From the NCBI GenBank assembly GCA_050946935.1, contig JBMNVR010000003.1, forward strand, positions 1 through 64,000: a DNA stretch of 64,000 nt, in the 5' to 3' direction. The position numbers and the translations under genes are program-made. Positions within the stretch are counted from its first letter, which is position 1. The number at the start of each line of letters is the position of its first letter. The notes under the pieces were generated by a model. That model saw only the letters and a list, made by a program, of their open reading frames with translations. It ran no database searches and was not told the DNA's origin. The stretch is from UQRS01 sp050946935 (GTDB lineage: Bacteria > Bacillota > Clostridia > Oscillospirales > Acutalibacteraceae). Shown here piece after piece: positions 16,570 to 25,579 of this stretch.

Positions 16570-17265
16570 GTGGTTGAAATTTCGCTTTTCGCGATCGCTG
16601 ATCTGCATCTGCCGCTCGGCGCGGACAAGCCGATGGATATTTTCGGCGGCTGGGATCATTATGTTGAACGGCTGGAAAAAAACTGGAAAAATTTAGTGAG
16701 CGAGCGGGATACGGTGGTGCTGCCCGGTGATATCTCCTGGGCGCTCAAGCTGGAGGAGGCTCTGCCGGACTTCGCATTTCTGCATGCCCTTCCCGGGAAA
16801 AAGCTGATTCTCAAAGGAAATCATGACCTTTGGTGGTCCACCATGGCCAAAATGCGCCGCTTCCTCAGCGAGAACGGCTTTGACGACATTGATTTTGTCC
16901 ACAACAGCGCCGTCCCGGTGGGGGAGATTGCTGTCTGCGGTACGCGGGGCTGGTTTTTCGACGACGCCGACGCGGGCGACCGGAAGGTTCTGCTGCGGGA
17001 GGCCGGCCGGCTGGAAGCCTCCATTGCGGCGGCCGAGGCGACCGGGAAAGAGCCGGTGGTTTTTCTCCATTACCCGCCGGTCTGCGGCGGGAAGGTCTGT
17101 CGGGAGATCTTTGATATTGTGCAAAAGCACGGCATTTCGCGCGCCTACTACGGGCACATCCACGGCGCGGCCATCCGCCAGGCCTTTGAGGGAGAGTTCG
17201 AGGGCGTGCGGCTGCGCCTGATTTCTGCCGACAAACTGGAATTTATGCCAATTTTGGTCGGATAA
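16570..17265 (+). CDS. Calcineurin-like metallophosphoesterase
   Basis: The 231-residue protein has the metallophosphoesterase metal-binding blocks in order: FAIADLHLPLG (D-x-H), VVLPGDISW (G-D), LKGNHDLWW (G-N-H-D), FLHYPPV (H) and YYGHIHGAA (G-H-x-H). Substrate unknown. A GTG start was taken; AAAGAGG lies unusually close, so initiation may be weak or start a few codons away. A monocistronic unit ahead of tig. Confidence 0.9.
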   Translation: MVEISLFAIADLHLPLGADKPMDIFGGWDHYVERLEKNWKNLVSERDTVVLPGDISWALKLEEALPDFAFLHALPGKKLILKGNHDLWWSTMAKMRRFLSENGFDDIDFVHNSAVPVGEIAVCGTRGWFFDDADAGDRKVLLREAGRLEASIAAAEATGKEPVVFLHYPPVCGGKVCREIFDIVQKHGISRAYYGHIHGAAIRQAFEGEFEGVRLRLISADKLEFMPILVG

Positions 17266-17318
17266 AAAACCACTTTCCGGTAAAATATGAAAAAAATATA
17301 AACTTCATCAAAAAAAGC

Positions 17319-17347
17319 TTTAAAAATCGGAAATGATGTGCTACAAT
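17319..17347 (+). promoter_or_regulatory. Promoter of tig
   Basis: TACAAT lies 38 bases before the tig start codon, with a weak TTTAAA -35 at 17-base spacing. Confidence 0.5.
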
Positions 17348-17384
17348 ACTATGGCATGATTGAACAAATTGGAGGAATATTGAA

Positions 17385-18887
17385 ATGAGTTTAAAAGGGT
17401 ATAAAGAAGTCGCGCCCAATCGCTATGAGTTGGAGATTGTGCTGGACGGGGAAACCTTCCGCGACGCGATCCGCAAGGCGTATCAGCGCGGCGTGAAGAA
17501 GATGAACGTTCCCGGCTTCCGGAAGGGGAAGGCCCCTCTTGCCCTGATCGAGCAGTATTATGGGGAAGAGGTTTTTTATGAGGACGCCCTCAACCTTCTT
17601 TACCCCGCCGCGTTGGAAGAGGCTGTGGCCGAAGCCGGTCTGGAGATGATCGAGGATAAAATCGACTTTGATCTGGTTTCCATCAACAAGCAGGACGGCG
17701 CCGACTATAAGCTGACCATCACGACCAAGCCGGTGATTGAGGTCGGCGCGTACAAGGGTTTGAAAGTGGAGAAAGTCACGCCGGCCGTCTCGGACGACGA
17801 GGTGCAGGCGGAGATCGACCGCCTGGCCGAGCGCAACTCCCGCCTTGTCAGCGTTGAGGACCGTGCGGCACAGGACGGCGATATTGCCGTGATTGATTTT
17901 GAAGGTTTTGTCGACGGTGTTGCTTTCGACGGCGGCAAGGGAGAAGGATACTCCCTAACCCTCGGTGCGGGGCAGTTCATCCCCGGTTTTGAGGAGCAGG
18001 TGGTCGGCCACAATGTTGAGGACGAATTTGACGTCAACGTTACTTTCCCGGAGGATTATCACGCCGAAGAGTTGAAGGGCAAGCCGGCCGTCTTCAAATG
18101 CAAGCTGCATGAGATCAAGACGCGCGAATATCCGACGGTGGACGACGAATTTGCCAAGGATGTCAGTGAGTTTGACACGCTGGAGGAGCTGAAGGCGGAT
18201 TATAAGGCCAAGCTGCTGGAGCGTAAGCAGAAGCAATCGGACGACGATATGGAAAACGCACTGATTGACCAGTTGATCGAAGGGGTCAAGGGCGACATTC
18301 CGGAGGTTATGTACGAACATCGGGTGGACGACAACCTCCGCGATTTTGACTACAGATTGCAGTCGCAGGGTATGAACCTGCAAACCTATATGCAGTACAC
18401 CGGCGGCAGCGTGGAGGATCTTCGTCAGAATTTCCGTCCGCAGGCTGAGCGGCAGGTTAAGATTCGTCTGGCGTTGGAAAAGATCGCCGCGCTTGAAAGC
18501 ATCGCCCCGACCGGGGAGGAGATCACGGCCGAGTATGACAAGCTGGCCGAAAGTTACGGCGTGAAGGCCGAGCAGGTCAAGGCAGCCATTCCGGAAAAGG
18601 AGGTCGCCGCTGATCTCGCGGTGGGCAAGGCAATCTCGATTGTGAAGGATACGGCCGTCGTGACCGAGGTAGCCGAAAAGACTGAAGCGGCTGAAAAGAA
18701 GCCGGCGGCCAAGAAGACTCCCGCCAAGAAGGCCGCTGCCAAAAAGGCGGATGACGGTGAAGAGAAGCCGGCAGCCAAGAAGGCTCCCGCCAAGAAGGCC
18801 GCCGCCAAAAAGGCGGATGACGGTGAAGAGAAGCCGGCAGCCAAGAAGACCGCCGCCAAAAAGGATGCGGAAGAAGCCGCGGAGTAA
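17385..18887 (+). CDS. tig: Trigger factor with a repetitive Lys/Ala-rich tail
   Basis: Residues 1-~430 are a trigger factor: an N-terminal ribosome-binding domain with the signature VPGFRKGKAPLALIEQYYG, a central FKBP-type isomerase domain (DIAVIDFEGFVDG ... FIPGFEEQVVGH) and a helical chaperone domain. It folds nascent chains at the ribosome exit. The last ~70 residues are a tandemly repeated Lys/Ala/Pro/Glu tail; the unit KKAAAKKADDGEEKPAAKK occurs twice, at about 18740-18850. The total length of 500 exceeds the usual ~430. Downstream are clpP and clpX, a common arrangement. Confidence 0.97.
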   Translation: MSLKGYKEVAPNRYELEIVLDGETFRDAIRKAYQRGVKKMNVPGFRKGKAPLALIEQYYGEEVFYEDALNLLYPAALEEAVAEAGLEMIEDKIDFDLVSINKQDGADYKLTITTKPVIEVGAYKGLKVEKVTPAVSDDEVQAEIDRLAERNSRLVSVEDRAAQDGDIAVIDFEGFVDGVAFDGGKGEGYSLTLGAGQFIPGFEEQVVGHNVEDEFDVNVTFPEDYHAEELKGKPAVFKCKLHEIKTREYPTVDDEFAKDVSEFDTLEELKADYKAKLLERKQKQSDDDMENALIDQLIEGVKGDIPEVMYEHRVDDNLRDFDYRLQSQGMNLQTYMQYTGGSVEDLRQNFRPQAERQVKIRLALEKIAALESIAPTGEEITAEYDKLAESYGVKAEQVKAAIPEKEVAADLAVGKAISIVKDTAVVTEVAEKTEAAEKKPAAKKTPAKKAAAKKADDGEEKPAAKKAPAKKAAAKKADDGEEKPAAKKTAAKKDAEEAAE

Positions 18888-18936
18888 AGTTTCCGGCTTT
18901 TGATTTTCAGGCATCCCATACGGATTTTGTTTTACG

Positions 18937-18981
18937 TTTATGCCGCCCGAATTTTGTGTTGCAGAATTTTGGCGGCATAAA
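18937..18981 (+). promoter_or_regulatory. Hairpin between tig and clpP
   Basis: TTTATGCCGCC and GGCGGCATAAA form an 11-bp perfect stem around a 23-base loop. There is no T-run, so it may be a weak terminator, a processing site or a repressor-type inverted repeat ahead of clpP. Confidence 0.45.
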
Positions 18982-19098
18982 TGCCATTCGGGGAATTTGT
19001 CGGATTCCGGCGCATTTCCCCGAAACCATATAAAAACGCCGCGCCGGCCGCCTGCATTTTTCGGGATGGCCGTCCGGCAGAAACGGAGTGTTCGTATC

Positions 19099-19680
19099 AT
19101 GAGTTTAGTACCATATGTTGTGGAACAAACCAGCCGGGGCGAGAGGTCTTATGATATTTTTTCCCGTCTGCTGAATGACCGCATTGTTATGCTGTATGAT
19201 CAGGTCGACAACAATTCGGCCAGCCTTATCATTGCGCAGTTGCTGTATCTGGAGGGGCAGGATCCCGATAAGGACATCAGCTTCTATATTAACAGTCCCG
19301 GCGGCTCGGTCTCGGCCGGGCTGGCGATTTATGACACCATGCAGTATATCAAATGCGACGTGTCGACCATCTGTGTCGGCATGGCGGCCAGCATGGGAGC
19401 CTTCCTTCTTGCGGCCGGCGCCAAAGGCAAGCGCCTCGCCCTCCCCAATAGTGAGATCATGATTCATCAGCCGCTCGGTCAGGCCGAGGGGCAGGCGACC
19501 GACATTATGATTCACGCCGACCACATCATCAAAACCAAGAAAAATCTGAACCGCATGCTTTCCGAAGCGACCGGCCAGCCGCTTGAAATCATTGAGCGGG
19601 ACACCGAGCGGGATAACTTCATGTCGGCAGAGGAGGCGGCCAACTACGGCCTGATCGACCGCGTCATTGCCCACAGATAA
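19099..19680 (+). CDS. clpP: ATP-dependent Clp protease proteolytic subunit
   Basis: The 193-residue serine protease has the active-site Ser in CVGMAASMGAFLL, the His in IMIHQPLGQ and the Asp in IERDTERDNFMS. It forms the double heptamer barrel served by ClpX, encoded 13 bases downstream. The start MSLVPYVVEQTSRGE matches the family and follows CGGAG; upstream in-frame starts would read through GC-rich leader. Confidence 0.98.
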   Translation: MSLVPYVVEQTSRGERSYDIFSRLLNDRIVMLYDQVDNNSASLIIAQLLYLEGQDPDKDISFYINSPGGSVSAGLAIYDTMQYIKCDVSTICVGMAASMGAFLLAAGAKGKRLALPNSEIMIHQPLGQAEGQATDIMIHADHIIKTKKNLNRMLSEATGQPLEIIERDTERDNFMSAEEAANYGLIDRVIAHR

Positions 19681-19693
19681 AAGGACGGTTTAT

Positions 19694-20995
19694 ATGGCAG
19701 AAGATAAAAATACAGTTTGTTGCTCATTTTGCGGGAAAACGCAGGATGAGGTGATCCGGCTGGTGGCCGGGCCCGGCGTCTTTATTTGTGACGAGTGCGT
19801 GGATTTGTGCAACGCCATTCTGGATGAAGAGTTCGGTCATGGGCAGCCGGGACGGAAGAAGGCAAAAAAGCCGGACGGCAACGTTAAGCTGCTGCGGCCC
19901 CGCGAGCTGAAGGCCAAATTGGATGAGTATGTCATTGGGCAGGAGCAGGCCAAAATCACCCTCTCGGTCGCGGTGTATAACCACTATAAGCGGGTGTTCA
20001 AAAACGCCGAATCGGACGTTGAACTGACCAAAAGCAACGTCATGATGCTCGGCCCCACCGGCGTGGGCAAAACCCTGCTGGCTCAGACAATGGCCCGCAT
20101 TCTCGATGTGCCGATCGCCATCACCGACGCCACCACTTTGACCGAGGCCGGCTATGTCGGCGAGGATGTGGAGAACATCCTTCTTCGTCTGATTCAGGCG
20201 GCTGATTACGATATTGAGAAGGCGGAGCACGGCATCATCTATATTGATGAGATTGACAAGATTGCCCGCAAGAGCGAAAATCCCTCGATCACCCGCGACG
20301 TCAGTGGCGAGGGGGTGCAACAGGCTCTCCTCAAAATTTTAGAGGGTACGGTGTCCAACGTGCCGCCCTCTGGCGGACGGAAGCACCCTCAACAGGAGTT
20401 TATCCAGCTTGATACGACCAACATCCTCTTTATCTGCGCCGGCGCGTTTGACGGGATCGGCCAGGTGATTGAGCGGCGGATCGGCGGCGGAAGTCTTGGC
20501 TTTGGGGCAGAGGTCAAATCGAAAAAGGATGATGATCTTGATGAACTGATCGCGCAGGCGACCCATCAGGATCTGGTCAAATACGGCCTGATTCCCGAAC
20601 TGGTCGGCCGGCTGCCGGTCATCACTACCCTGAGCGGCATGGATGAGGAATCTCTGGTTCGCATCATGACCGAGCCGAAGAATTCCATCGTCCGGCAGTA
20701 TCAGGCTCTTTTCCGCATGGATGGGGTGGAACTGGAATTTACCGACGCTGCCTTGCGGGAGATGGCTAAAAAGACCATCGCGGGCAAGACGGGAGCCAGA
20801 GGCCTCCGCTCGGTGATCGAAAGCGTACTGGGCAGCAGCATGTTTGAGGTGCCCTCCGATCCCCGGATTGAGCGAGTTGTGATCGACGCGCCCTGTGTTT
20901 TGGGCGAGGCGGCGCCCGAATATATCCGCGGAGAGGGTCGTCTCCGCCCGGCGGAGGCCATTCCGATCGACGGCCATCCGGAGGAGATTGCCTGA
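19694..20995 (+). CDS. clpX: ATP-dependent Clp protease ATP-binding subunit ClpX
   Basis: The 433-residue AAA+ unfoldase has an N-terminal C4 zinc finger (CCSFCGK ... CDECVDLC), Walker A GPTGVGKTLLAQ, Walker B IIYIDEIDKIA, a GAFDGIG segment near the pore, and the LPVITTLSGMDEESLVRI and GARGLRSVIE regions (sensor 2). The IGF-type loop for ClpP docking should be in the LGFGAEVKSKK region. It forms an operon with clpP. Confidence 0.98.
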   Translation: MAEDKNTVCCSFCGKTQDEVIRLVAGPGVFICDECVDLCNAILDEEFGHGQPGRKKAKKPDGNVKLLRPRELKAKLDEYVIGQEQAKITLSVAVYNHYKRVFKNAESDVELTKSNVMMLGPTGVGKTLLAQTMARILDVPIAITDATTLTEAGYVGEDVENILLRLIQAADYDIEKAEHGIIYIDEIDKIARKSENPSITRDVSGEGVQQALLKILEGTVSNVPPSGGRKHPQQEFIQLDTTNILFICAGAFDGIGQVIERRIGGGSLGFGAEVKSKKDDDLDELIAQATHQDLVKYGLIPELVGRLPVITTLSGMDEESLVRIMTEPKNSIVRQYQALFRMDGVELEFTDAALREMAKKTIAGKTGARGLRSVIESVLGSSMFEVPSDPRIERVVIDAPCVLGEAAPEYIRGEGRLRPAEAIPIDGHPEEIA

Positions 20996-21073
20996 CGCGG
21001 TCATCGGCTTTCCCCGTATTGCAGTATGGCCCGGTTGCCGAGTGCGGAAAGAATCATTTTTCCGAAACAAATT

Positions 21074-21127
21074 AAAACAGCCGTCACAGCAAAACGGGCA
21101 ATCGCTCCTTTTGCGGCGGCTGTTTTT
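21074..21127 (+). terminator. Terminator after clpX
   Basis: AAAACAGCCG and CGGCTGTTTTT enclose a loop of about 33 bases; a T-run follows. Confidence 0.7.
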
Positions 21128-21292
21128 GATTGCTGCACAATCCAACACACACAATTTTGAACGCCGATTTTTTTCGCCGCACGAAGGGCGCGACAATCGA
21201 AATTTACGGCGGTCCAAAACATCTGCTACCTTTGTTTTGCTTGTTTTACACGGATTTGGCGGCTGTTTTGGGTTGCTTTCCCGCCTTTGTCA

Positions 21293-21321
21293 TTGCCTTT
21301 TCAGGGGATGTGTGCTATAAT
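21293..21321 (+). promoter_or_regulatory. Promoter of rimM-trmD
   Basis: TTGCCT, 17 bases, and a perfect TATAAT, about 50 bases before the rimM start. Confidence 0.8.
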
Positions 21322-21373
21322 CCGAAAGATAGTATCAGAAGGACAAACCTTTGCCAAAGGAATGGTTTATTGC

Positions 21374-21889
21374 ATGAAAAAGCAGTTTTTAGAGACAGGA
21401 AAGATCGTTGGAACCCATGGCGTCCGGGGGGAGATGCGGATTCAGCCCTGGAGCGACAGTCCGGGATTTCTCACCGGCTTTTCCCGATTTTATCTCGATC
21501 CCGATGGACGCGAGGCGCTGGAAGCCCTCTCGGTTCGACCACACGGCAACGTCGTGCTGTTGAAGGCTGCCGGGGTGGAGAGTATTGAATCTGCCGAGCG
21601 GCTGCGTGGCAGGGTGCTGTATATCGACCGCGGCGACGTCCGGCTGGAGGAGGGGCGTCATTTTGTGGAGGATCTGCTGGGCTGTCGGGTGCTCGACGCC
21701 GACAGCGGAGAGCTGCTCGGGGAGCTGTGCGACGTCTCGGTCACCGGGGCCAACGATGTCTGGCACGTCCGGCGGGGAGAGCGGGAGTATCTTGTTCCGG
21801 CGATTCCTGACGTGGTGGTGTCGGTCGACGTCGACGCGGGGGAGATATGCCTTCGTCCGCTGAAAGGGATTTTCGATTATGAAGATTGA
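21374..21889 (+). CDS. rimM: 16S rRNA processing protein RimM
   Basis: The 171-residue protein has the RimM N-terminal domain (GKIVGTHGVRGEMRIQPW), the middle ESAERLRGRVLYI, and the C-terminal PRC-barrel (HFVEDLLGCRVLD ... VPAIPDVVVSVDV). It assists 30S head maturation. It overlaps trmD by 11 bases, implying coupling. The ATG at 21374 matches the family start; AAAGGA lies 12-13 bases upstream. Confidence 0.96.
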   Translation: MKKQFLETGKIVGTHGVRGEMRIQPWSDSPGFLTGFSRFYLDPDGREALEALSVRPHGNVVLLKAAGVESIESAERLRGRVLYIDRGDVRLEEGRHFVEDLLGCRVLDADSGELLGELCDVSVTGANDVWHVRRGEREYLVPAIPDVVVSVDVDAGEICLRPLKGIFDYED

Positions 21890-22613
21890 GTTTATGACCC
21901 TCTTTCCCGAAATGTGCGAGTCCGTCATGGGGGAGAGTATCATCGGCCGGGCGCGGGCGGCCGGCGCGGTCGAGATCGAATGTCATCAGATCCGCGATTT
22001 TGCCGGGAATAAGCACAACCGGGTGGATGATTCGCCTTACGGCGGCGGGATGGGTATGCTGTTGCAGGCCGAGCCGATCTATCAGTGCTATGCCGCTTTG
22101 CGCGGGGAGGGGGAGAAACCCCATGTGATCTATATGTCCCCGAAGGGCAGAACCTTTACGCAGGCGCGCGCGGCTGAGCTGTCGGTTCTGCCGCGGATCG
22201 TATTCCTTTGCGGGCATTATGAGGGAATCGACCAGCGCGTGCTGGATGAGATCGTGGATGAGGAAATCTCGATTGGGGATTTTGTCCTGACCGGAGGAGA
22301 ATTGCCTGCCCTCTGCGTGGCCGACGCGGTCTGCCGCATGCTGCCCGGCGTTTTGGCGGACGAGGAATGCTTCACCGAGGAGAGTCATTTCTCCGGCCTG
22401 TTGGAGTATCCGCACTACAGCCGCCCGGCTGTCTGGCACGGCGTCCCGGTGCCGGAGGTACTGCTCTCCGGCCATCATCAGATGATCCGGGACTGGCGGC
22501 GGGAGCAGTCTCTGCGTACGACGCTGGAGAAGCGGCCGGAGCTGTTGGAAAAAGCGGCGCTGACCGACAGGGATCGGGAATATCTGCGAACACTTCTCGC
22601 CCAAAAGGAATAA
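21879..22613 (+). CDS. trmD: tRNA (guanine-N1-)-methyltransferase
   Basis: The 244-residue SPOUT methyltransferase makes m1G37 in tRNA. Signatures are MKIEFMTLFPEMCE, RDFAGNKHNRVDDSPYGGG, the SAM-binding knot LCGHYEGIDQRV and EEISIGDFVLTGGELPA, and HYSRPAVWHGVPVPEVLLSG. Length is normal. It is the second gene of the rimM operon. Confidence 0.98.
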   Translation: MKIEFMTLFPEMCESVMGESIIGRARAAGAVEIECHQIRDFAGNKHNRVDDSPYGGGMGMLLQAEPIYQCYAALRGEGEKPHVIYMSPKGRTFTQARAAELSVLPRIVFLCGHYEGIDQRVLDEIVDEEISIGDFVLTGGELPALCVADAVCRMLPGVLADEECFTEESHFSGLLEYPHYSRPAVWHGVPVPEVLLSGHHQMIRDWRREQSLRTTLEKRPELLEKAALTDRDREYLRTLLAQKE

Positions 22614-22746
22614 AATGTTAATAATCCATGGTGAGTGAGTCTAAAAAGCCGATAAAAATTTTAGACAAGATCAACAAATTGCTGTTTGCCATCTCCGCCC
22701 TATATTGTCAGGGAATGAGAACTTTTGAAAATGGGGGACATATTCG

Positions 22747-22774
22747 TTGACTGCACGATATATTGTGGTATAAT
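22747..22774 (+). promoter_or_regulatory. Promoter of the HPr gene
   Basis: TTGACT, 16-base spacer and perfect TATAAT, 60 bases before the start codon. Confidence 0.85.
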
Positions 22775-22834
22775 GACAATAAATTCAAAAGTTGAAAATT
22801 GTGCTTAAAACAGAATCGAACAGGAGATATGGAT

Positions 22835-23098
22835 ATGTTTGTGAAAGATGTTGTTGTTCAAAATCAGGTTGGTCTTCACGCCCGTCCTGCGACCTTTTTT
22901 ATCCAGAAAGCGAACGAGTATAAATCCTCCATCTGGGTGGAGAAGGAAGAGCGCCGCGTCAATGCCAAGAGTCTTCTGGGTGTGCTGTCTCTCGGGATTG
23001 TCGGCGGGATGTCCATTCGCATTATTGCCGACGGCGCCGACGAGGAAGAAGCTGTCGAGAGTCTTGTGACCCTCGTGCAGTCGGGCTTTGCCGAATAA
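22835..23098 (+). CDS. ptsH: HPr family phosphocarrier protein
   Basis: The 87-residue protein is of canonical HPr length. It has His15 in the phosphorylation motif GLHARPA and Ser46 in NAKSLLGVLSLG, the regulatory HPr-kinase site of Gram-positives. It carries phosphate from enzyme I to sugar-specific PTS proteins and, when Ser-phosphorylated, signals catabolite repression. No other pts gene is near. AGGAG favours the second of two ATGs. Confidence 0.95.
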   Translation: MFVKDVVVQNQVGLHARPATFFIQKANEYKSSIWVEKEERRVNAKSLLGVLSLGIVGGMSIRIIADGADEEEAVESLVTLVQSGFAE

Positions 23099-23130
23099 TT
23101 CCGCTTTTTCATTTGAATAAGAAATATCGG

Positions 23131-23172
23131 CCGGATCAGGATGGGGTTGCCCCTTCTGATCCGGTTTGTTTT
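23131..23172 (+). terminator. Terminator after the HPr gene
   Basis: CCGGATCAG...CTGATCCGG with a loop of about 16 bases followed by TTTGTTTT. Confidence 0.8.
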
Positions 23173-23320
23173 ACCTGAAAACGCGGGCGTACCGGCAAAA
23201 GCGCAAGGATGAAACCGCCAGGGTACGATATTTGTCTGTTGAAACTGCGCGCGCTGGGACGCTTCGAGGCGAAAGCGCTCATCCTCTTTTATATAAATCC
23301 TTCTTTACGGCGAAAACGTT

Positions 23321-23348
23321 TTGATTTTCAGGAAAAGTATGGTATACT
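23321..23348 (+). promoter_or_regulatory. Promoter at the head of the 118-bp repeat array
   Basis: TTGATT, 16 bases, then TATACT with an extended -10 (TGGTATACT). Transcription from here would run straight into the first hairpin of the repeats. A near copy of the -10 (TGTGGTATACT) closes the array at 24050-24055. Confidence 0.7.
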
Positions 23349-23352
23349 AAAG

Positions 23353-24060
23353 ACGCCCCACGGCCCGTGTGAACAAAGCGGGGCGTCTTTTGAAAACGGG
23401 CGCGTGGCCGGGCGCGATTTTTATAAAGGCGGAAAGGCCCGTTTTCCCGAACCTTGTGGGTGTACGGAGAACGCCCTACAGCCCGTGCGAACAAAGCGGG
23501 GCGTCTTTTGAAAACGGGCGCGTGGCCGGGCGCGATTTTTATAAAGGCGGAAAGGCCCGTTTTCCCGAACCTTGTGGGTGTACGGAGAACGCCCTACAGC
23601 CCGTGCGAACAAAGCGGGGCGTCTTTTGAAAACGGGCGCGTGGCCGGGTGCGATTTTTATAGAGGCGGAAAGGCCCGTTTTCCTGAACCCTGTGGGTGTA
23701 CGGAGAACGCCCCACGGCCCGTGCGAACAAAGCGGGGCGTCTTTTGAAAACGGGCGCGTGGCCGGGTGCGATTTTTATAGAGGCGGAAAGACCCGTTTTC
23801 CCGAACCTTGTGGGTGTACGGAGAACGCCCTACAGCCCGTGCGAACAAAGCGGGGCGTCTTTTGAAAACGGGCGCGTGGCCGGGTGCGATTTTTATAGAG
23901 GCGGAAAGGCCCGTTTTCCTGAACCCTGTGGGTGTACGGAGAACGCCCCACGGCCCGTGCGAACAAAGCGGGGCGTCTTTTGAAAACGGGCGCGTGGCCG
24001 GGTGCGATTTTTATAAAGGCGGAAAGGCCCGTTTTCCTGAACCCTGTGGTATACTAATAA
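23353..24060 (+). repeat. Six tandem 118-bp repeats carrying terminator-like hairpins
   Basis: Units begin at 23353, 23471, 23589, 23707, 23825 and 23943 with an exact 118-base period and few substitutions. Each unit contains a first stem (ACGCCC... paired with GGGGCGTCTTTT, followed by T residues) and a second stem GAAAACGGGC...GCCCGTTTTC. The junction between units reads TGTGGGTGTACGGAGA where the outer edges read TGTGGTATACTAA, so the internal units look like copies of a promoter-attenuator block whose promoter was lost. Variants CCCTACAGCCC and CCCCACGGCCC mark individual units (B-type units 2, 3, 5; A-type 1, 4, 6). The array separates the HPr gene from pncB. The unit length is not a multiple of three and no protein is supported. 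Confidence 0.9.
24050..24055 (+). promoter_or_regulatory. Extended -10 element directly upstream of pncB
   Basis: TGTGGTATACT ends the repeat array, 31 bases before the pncB start. The TG extension can compensate for the poor -35. This could let pncB be transcribed downstream of all the hairpins. Confidence 0.5.
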
Positions 24061-24086
24061 CCATAAATCCGGAAGGTGATGTGTGC

Positions 24087-25523
24087 ATGACAGAAAATTT
24101 ATCCATGCTGGTCGATTTGTATGAGATGACCATGTCAAACGGCCTTTTTGATACGGGAAAAGAGGAGACCACTGCCTATTTCGATCTCTTTTTTCGCAGA
24201 GTGCCGGATGACGGCGGTTTTGCCATCATGGCCGGGCTGGAGCAAATGACCGAATATCTGCAAAATCTCCGCTTTTCTGAGGATGAGGTCGCCTACCTGC
24301 GCGGGCTGAACAAATTTGACGAGCGGTTTTTGCAGCTTCTCGCCCGGTTTAAATTCACCTGCGACGTATGGGCCGTGCCCGAGGGAACGCCCATTTTCCC
24401 GGGCGAGCCGATCGTCACGGTGCGCGGACCTGTCATTCAGGCTATGCTGGTGGAGACCATGCTGCTTCTTACCATCAATCATCAGTCGCTCATCGCGACC
24501 AAGGCCTGCCGGATTGCTCGCGCGGCCCAGGGACACACGGTGACCGAGTTCGGTGCCCGCCGCGCCCACAGCTATGATGCCGCCGTTTACGGCGCCCGGG
24601 CGGCGTATATCGGCGGGGCGGATTCGACCTCCAACCTCAAGGCGGCGGAGAGCTTTGGCATTCCGCCGGCCGGTACGATGGCGCATAGTTGGGTGCAGCT
24701 CTTTGACGACGAGCTGACTGCGTTTAAAGCGTATGCCGCCAAATATCCCAGCCAGTGCGTTTTGCTGGTCGACACCTATAACACCCTGAAATCCGGCGTA
24801 CCCAATGCGATCAAGGCGTTTGACGAGGTGGTGGTTCCCGCCGGCTGCCGGCCGATGGGCATCCGGATCGACAGCGGCGACATCACCTACCTGAGCAAAA
24901 AGGCGCGCAAGATGCTGGATGACGCGGGATATCCCGATTGCCACATTTTTGTTTCCAACTCGCTGGACGAGTATCTGATTCGCGACATGTTGATGCAGGG
25001 GGCGAAGGTTGACAATTTCTGCGTGGGCGAGCGGCTGATCACCGCCTCAAGCGAGGCGGTTTTCGGTGGGGTTTACAAGCTGGTCGCGACCGAACAGGAC
25101 GGGGTGATTACCCCCAAGATCAAGATCAGCGAAAACGTCTCCAAAATTACCCTGCCCGGATTCAAGACCTGCTGGCGTCTGTTCGACCGAGAGAGCGGAA
25201 AGGCCATCGCCGACGTGATTACCCTGGCCAACGAGCGGATCGACGACACACAGCCGTACGAAATCTTTGATCCCGAATACACATGGAAACGCAAGACTGT
25301 CCGGGATTTTATCGCGCGGCGGCTGCTGGTCCCGGTTTTTGACGCGGGGCAGTTGGTTTATGAAAGCCCCTCGGCCCAGAGCATCAAGCGGTACTGCAAG
25401 GGACAGGTGGAAACGCTTTGGGAAGAGGTGCAGCGGTTTGAAAAACCGCATAAATACTATGTTGATTATTCCGAAAAGCTTTGGAATCTGCGTCGCGGTC
25501 TCCTTTCGGAAAAGACAGTATAA
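24087..25523 (+). CDS. pncB: Nicotinate phosphoribosyltransferase
   Basis: The 478-residue enzyme starts MTENLSMLVDLYEMTMSNG. It contains FAIMAGLEQM, EFGARRAHSYDAAVYGARAA, GTMAHSWVQ (catalytic His region), and MGIRIDSGDITYLSKKAR with the PRPP-phosphate binding strand. It converts nicotinate and PRPP (with ATP) to nicotinate mononucleotide, feeding NAD synthesis; the final enzyme, NadE, is at 29945-31855. GGAAGGTGAT precedes the ATG. Expression probably passes through the 118-bp repeats. Confidence 0.96.
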   Translation: MTENLSMLVDLYEMTMSNGLFDTGKEETTAYFDLFFRRVPDDGGFAIMAGLEQMTEYLQNLRFSEDEVAYLRGLNKFDERFLQLLARFKFTCDVWAVPEGTPIFPGEPIVTVRGPVIQAMLVETMLLLTINHQSLIATKACRIARAAQGHTVTEFGARRAHSYDAAVYGARAAYIGGADSTSNLKAAESFGIPPAGTMAHSWVQLFDDELTAFKAYAAKYPSQCVLLVDTYNTLKSGVPNAIKAFDEVVVPAGCRPMGIRIDSGDITYLSKKARKMLDDAGYPDCHIFVSNSLDEYLIRDMLMQGAKVDNFCVGERLITASSEAVFGGVYKLVATEQDGVITPKIKISENVSKITLPGFKTCWRLFDRESGKAIADVITLANERIDDTQPYEIFDPEYTWKRKTVRDFIARRLLVPVFDAGQLVYESPSAQSIKRYCKGQVETLWEEVQRFEKPHKYYVDYSEKLWNLRRGLLSEKTV

Positions 25524-25579
25524 ACCGGTATGCGAAGACGTTTTTACACCGCGCAGACACGGAAAGGGGTTATTCGAAA

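Larger units (their letters stand above)
20996..21373. other. clpX-rimM intergenic region
   Basis: About 380 bases hold the clpX terminator (21074-21127) and the rimM promoter (21293-21321). No gene is seen between them. Confidence 0.5.

Noticed and set aside
23369..24060. Overlapping open frames on both strands across the 118-bp repeats (for example a continuous frame into pncB)
   Set aside because: They are produced by a GC-rich repeat whose 118-base period shifts frame each unit. They lack ribosome binding sites, and the pncB start is clear at 24087.
23353..24060. CRISPR array
   Set aside because: The units are contiguous 118-bp tandem repeats without unique spacers, and no cas gene is present.
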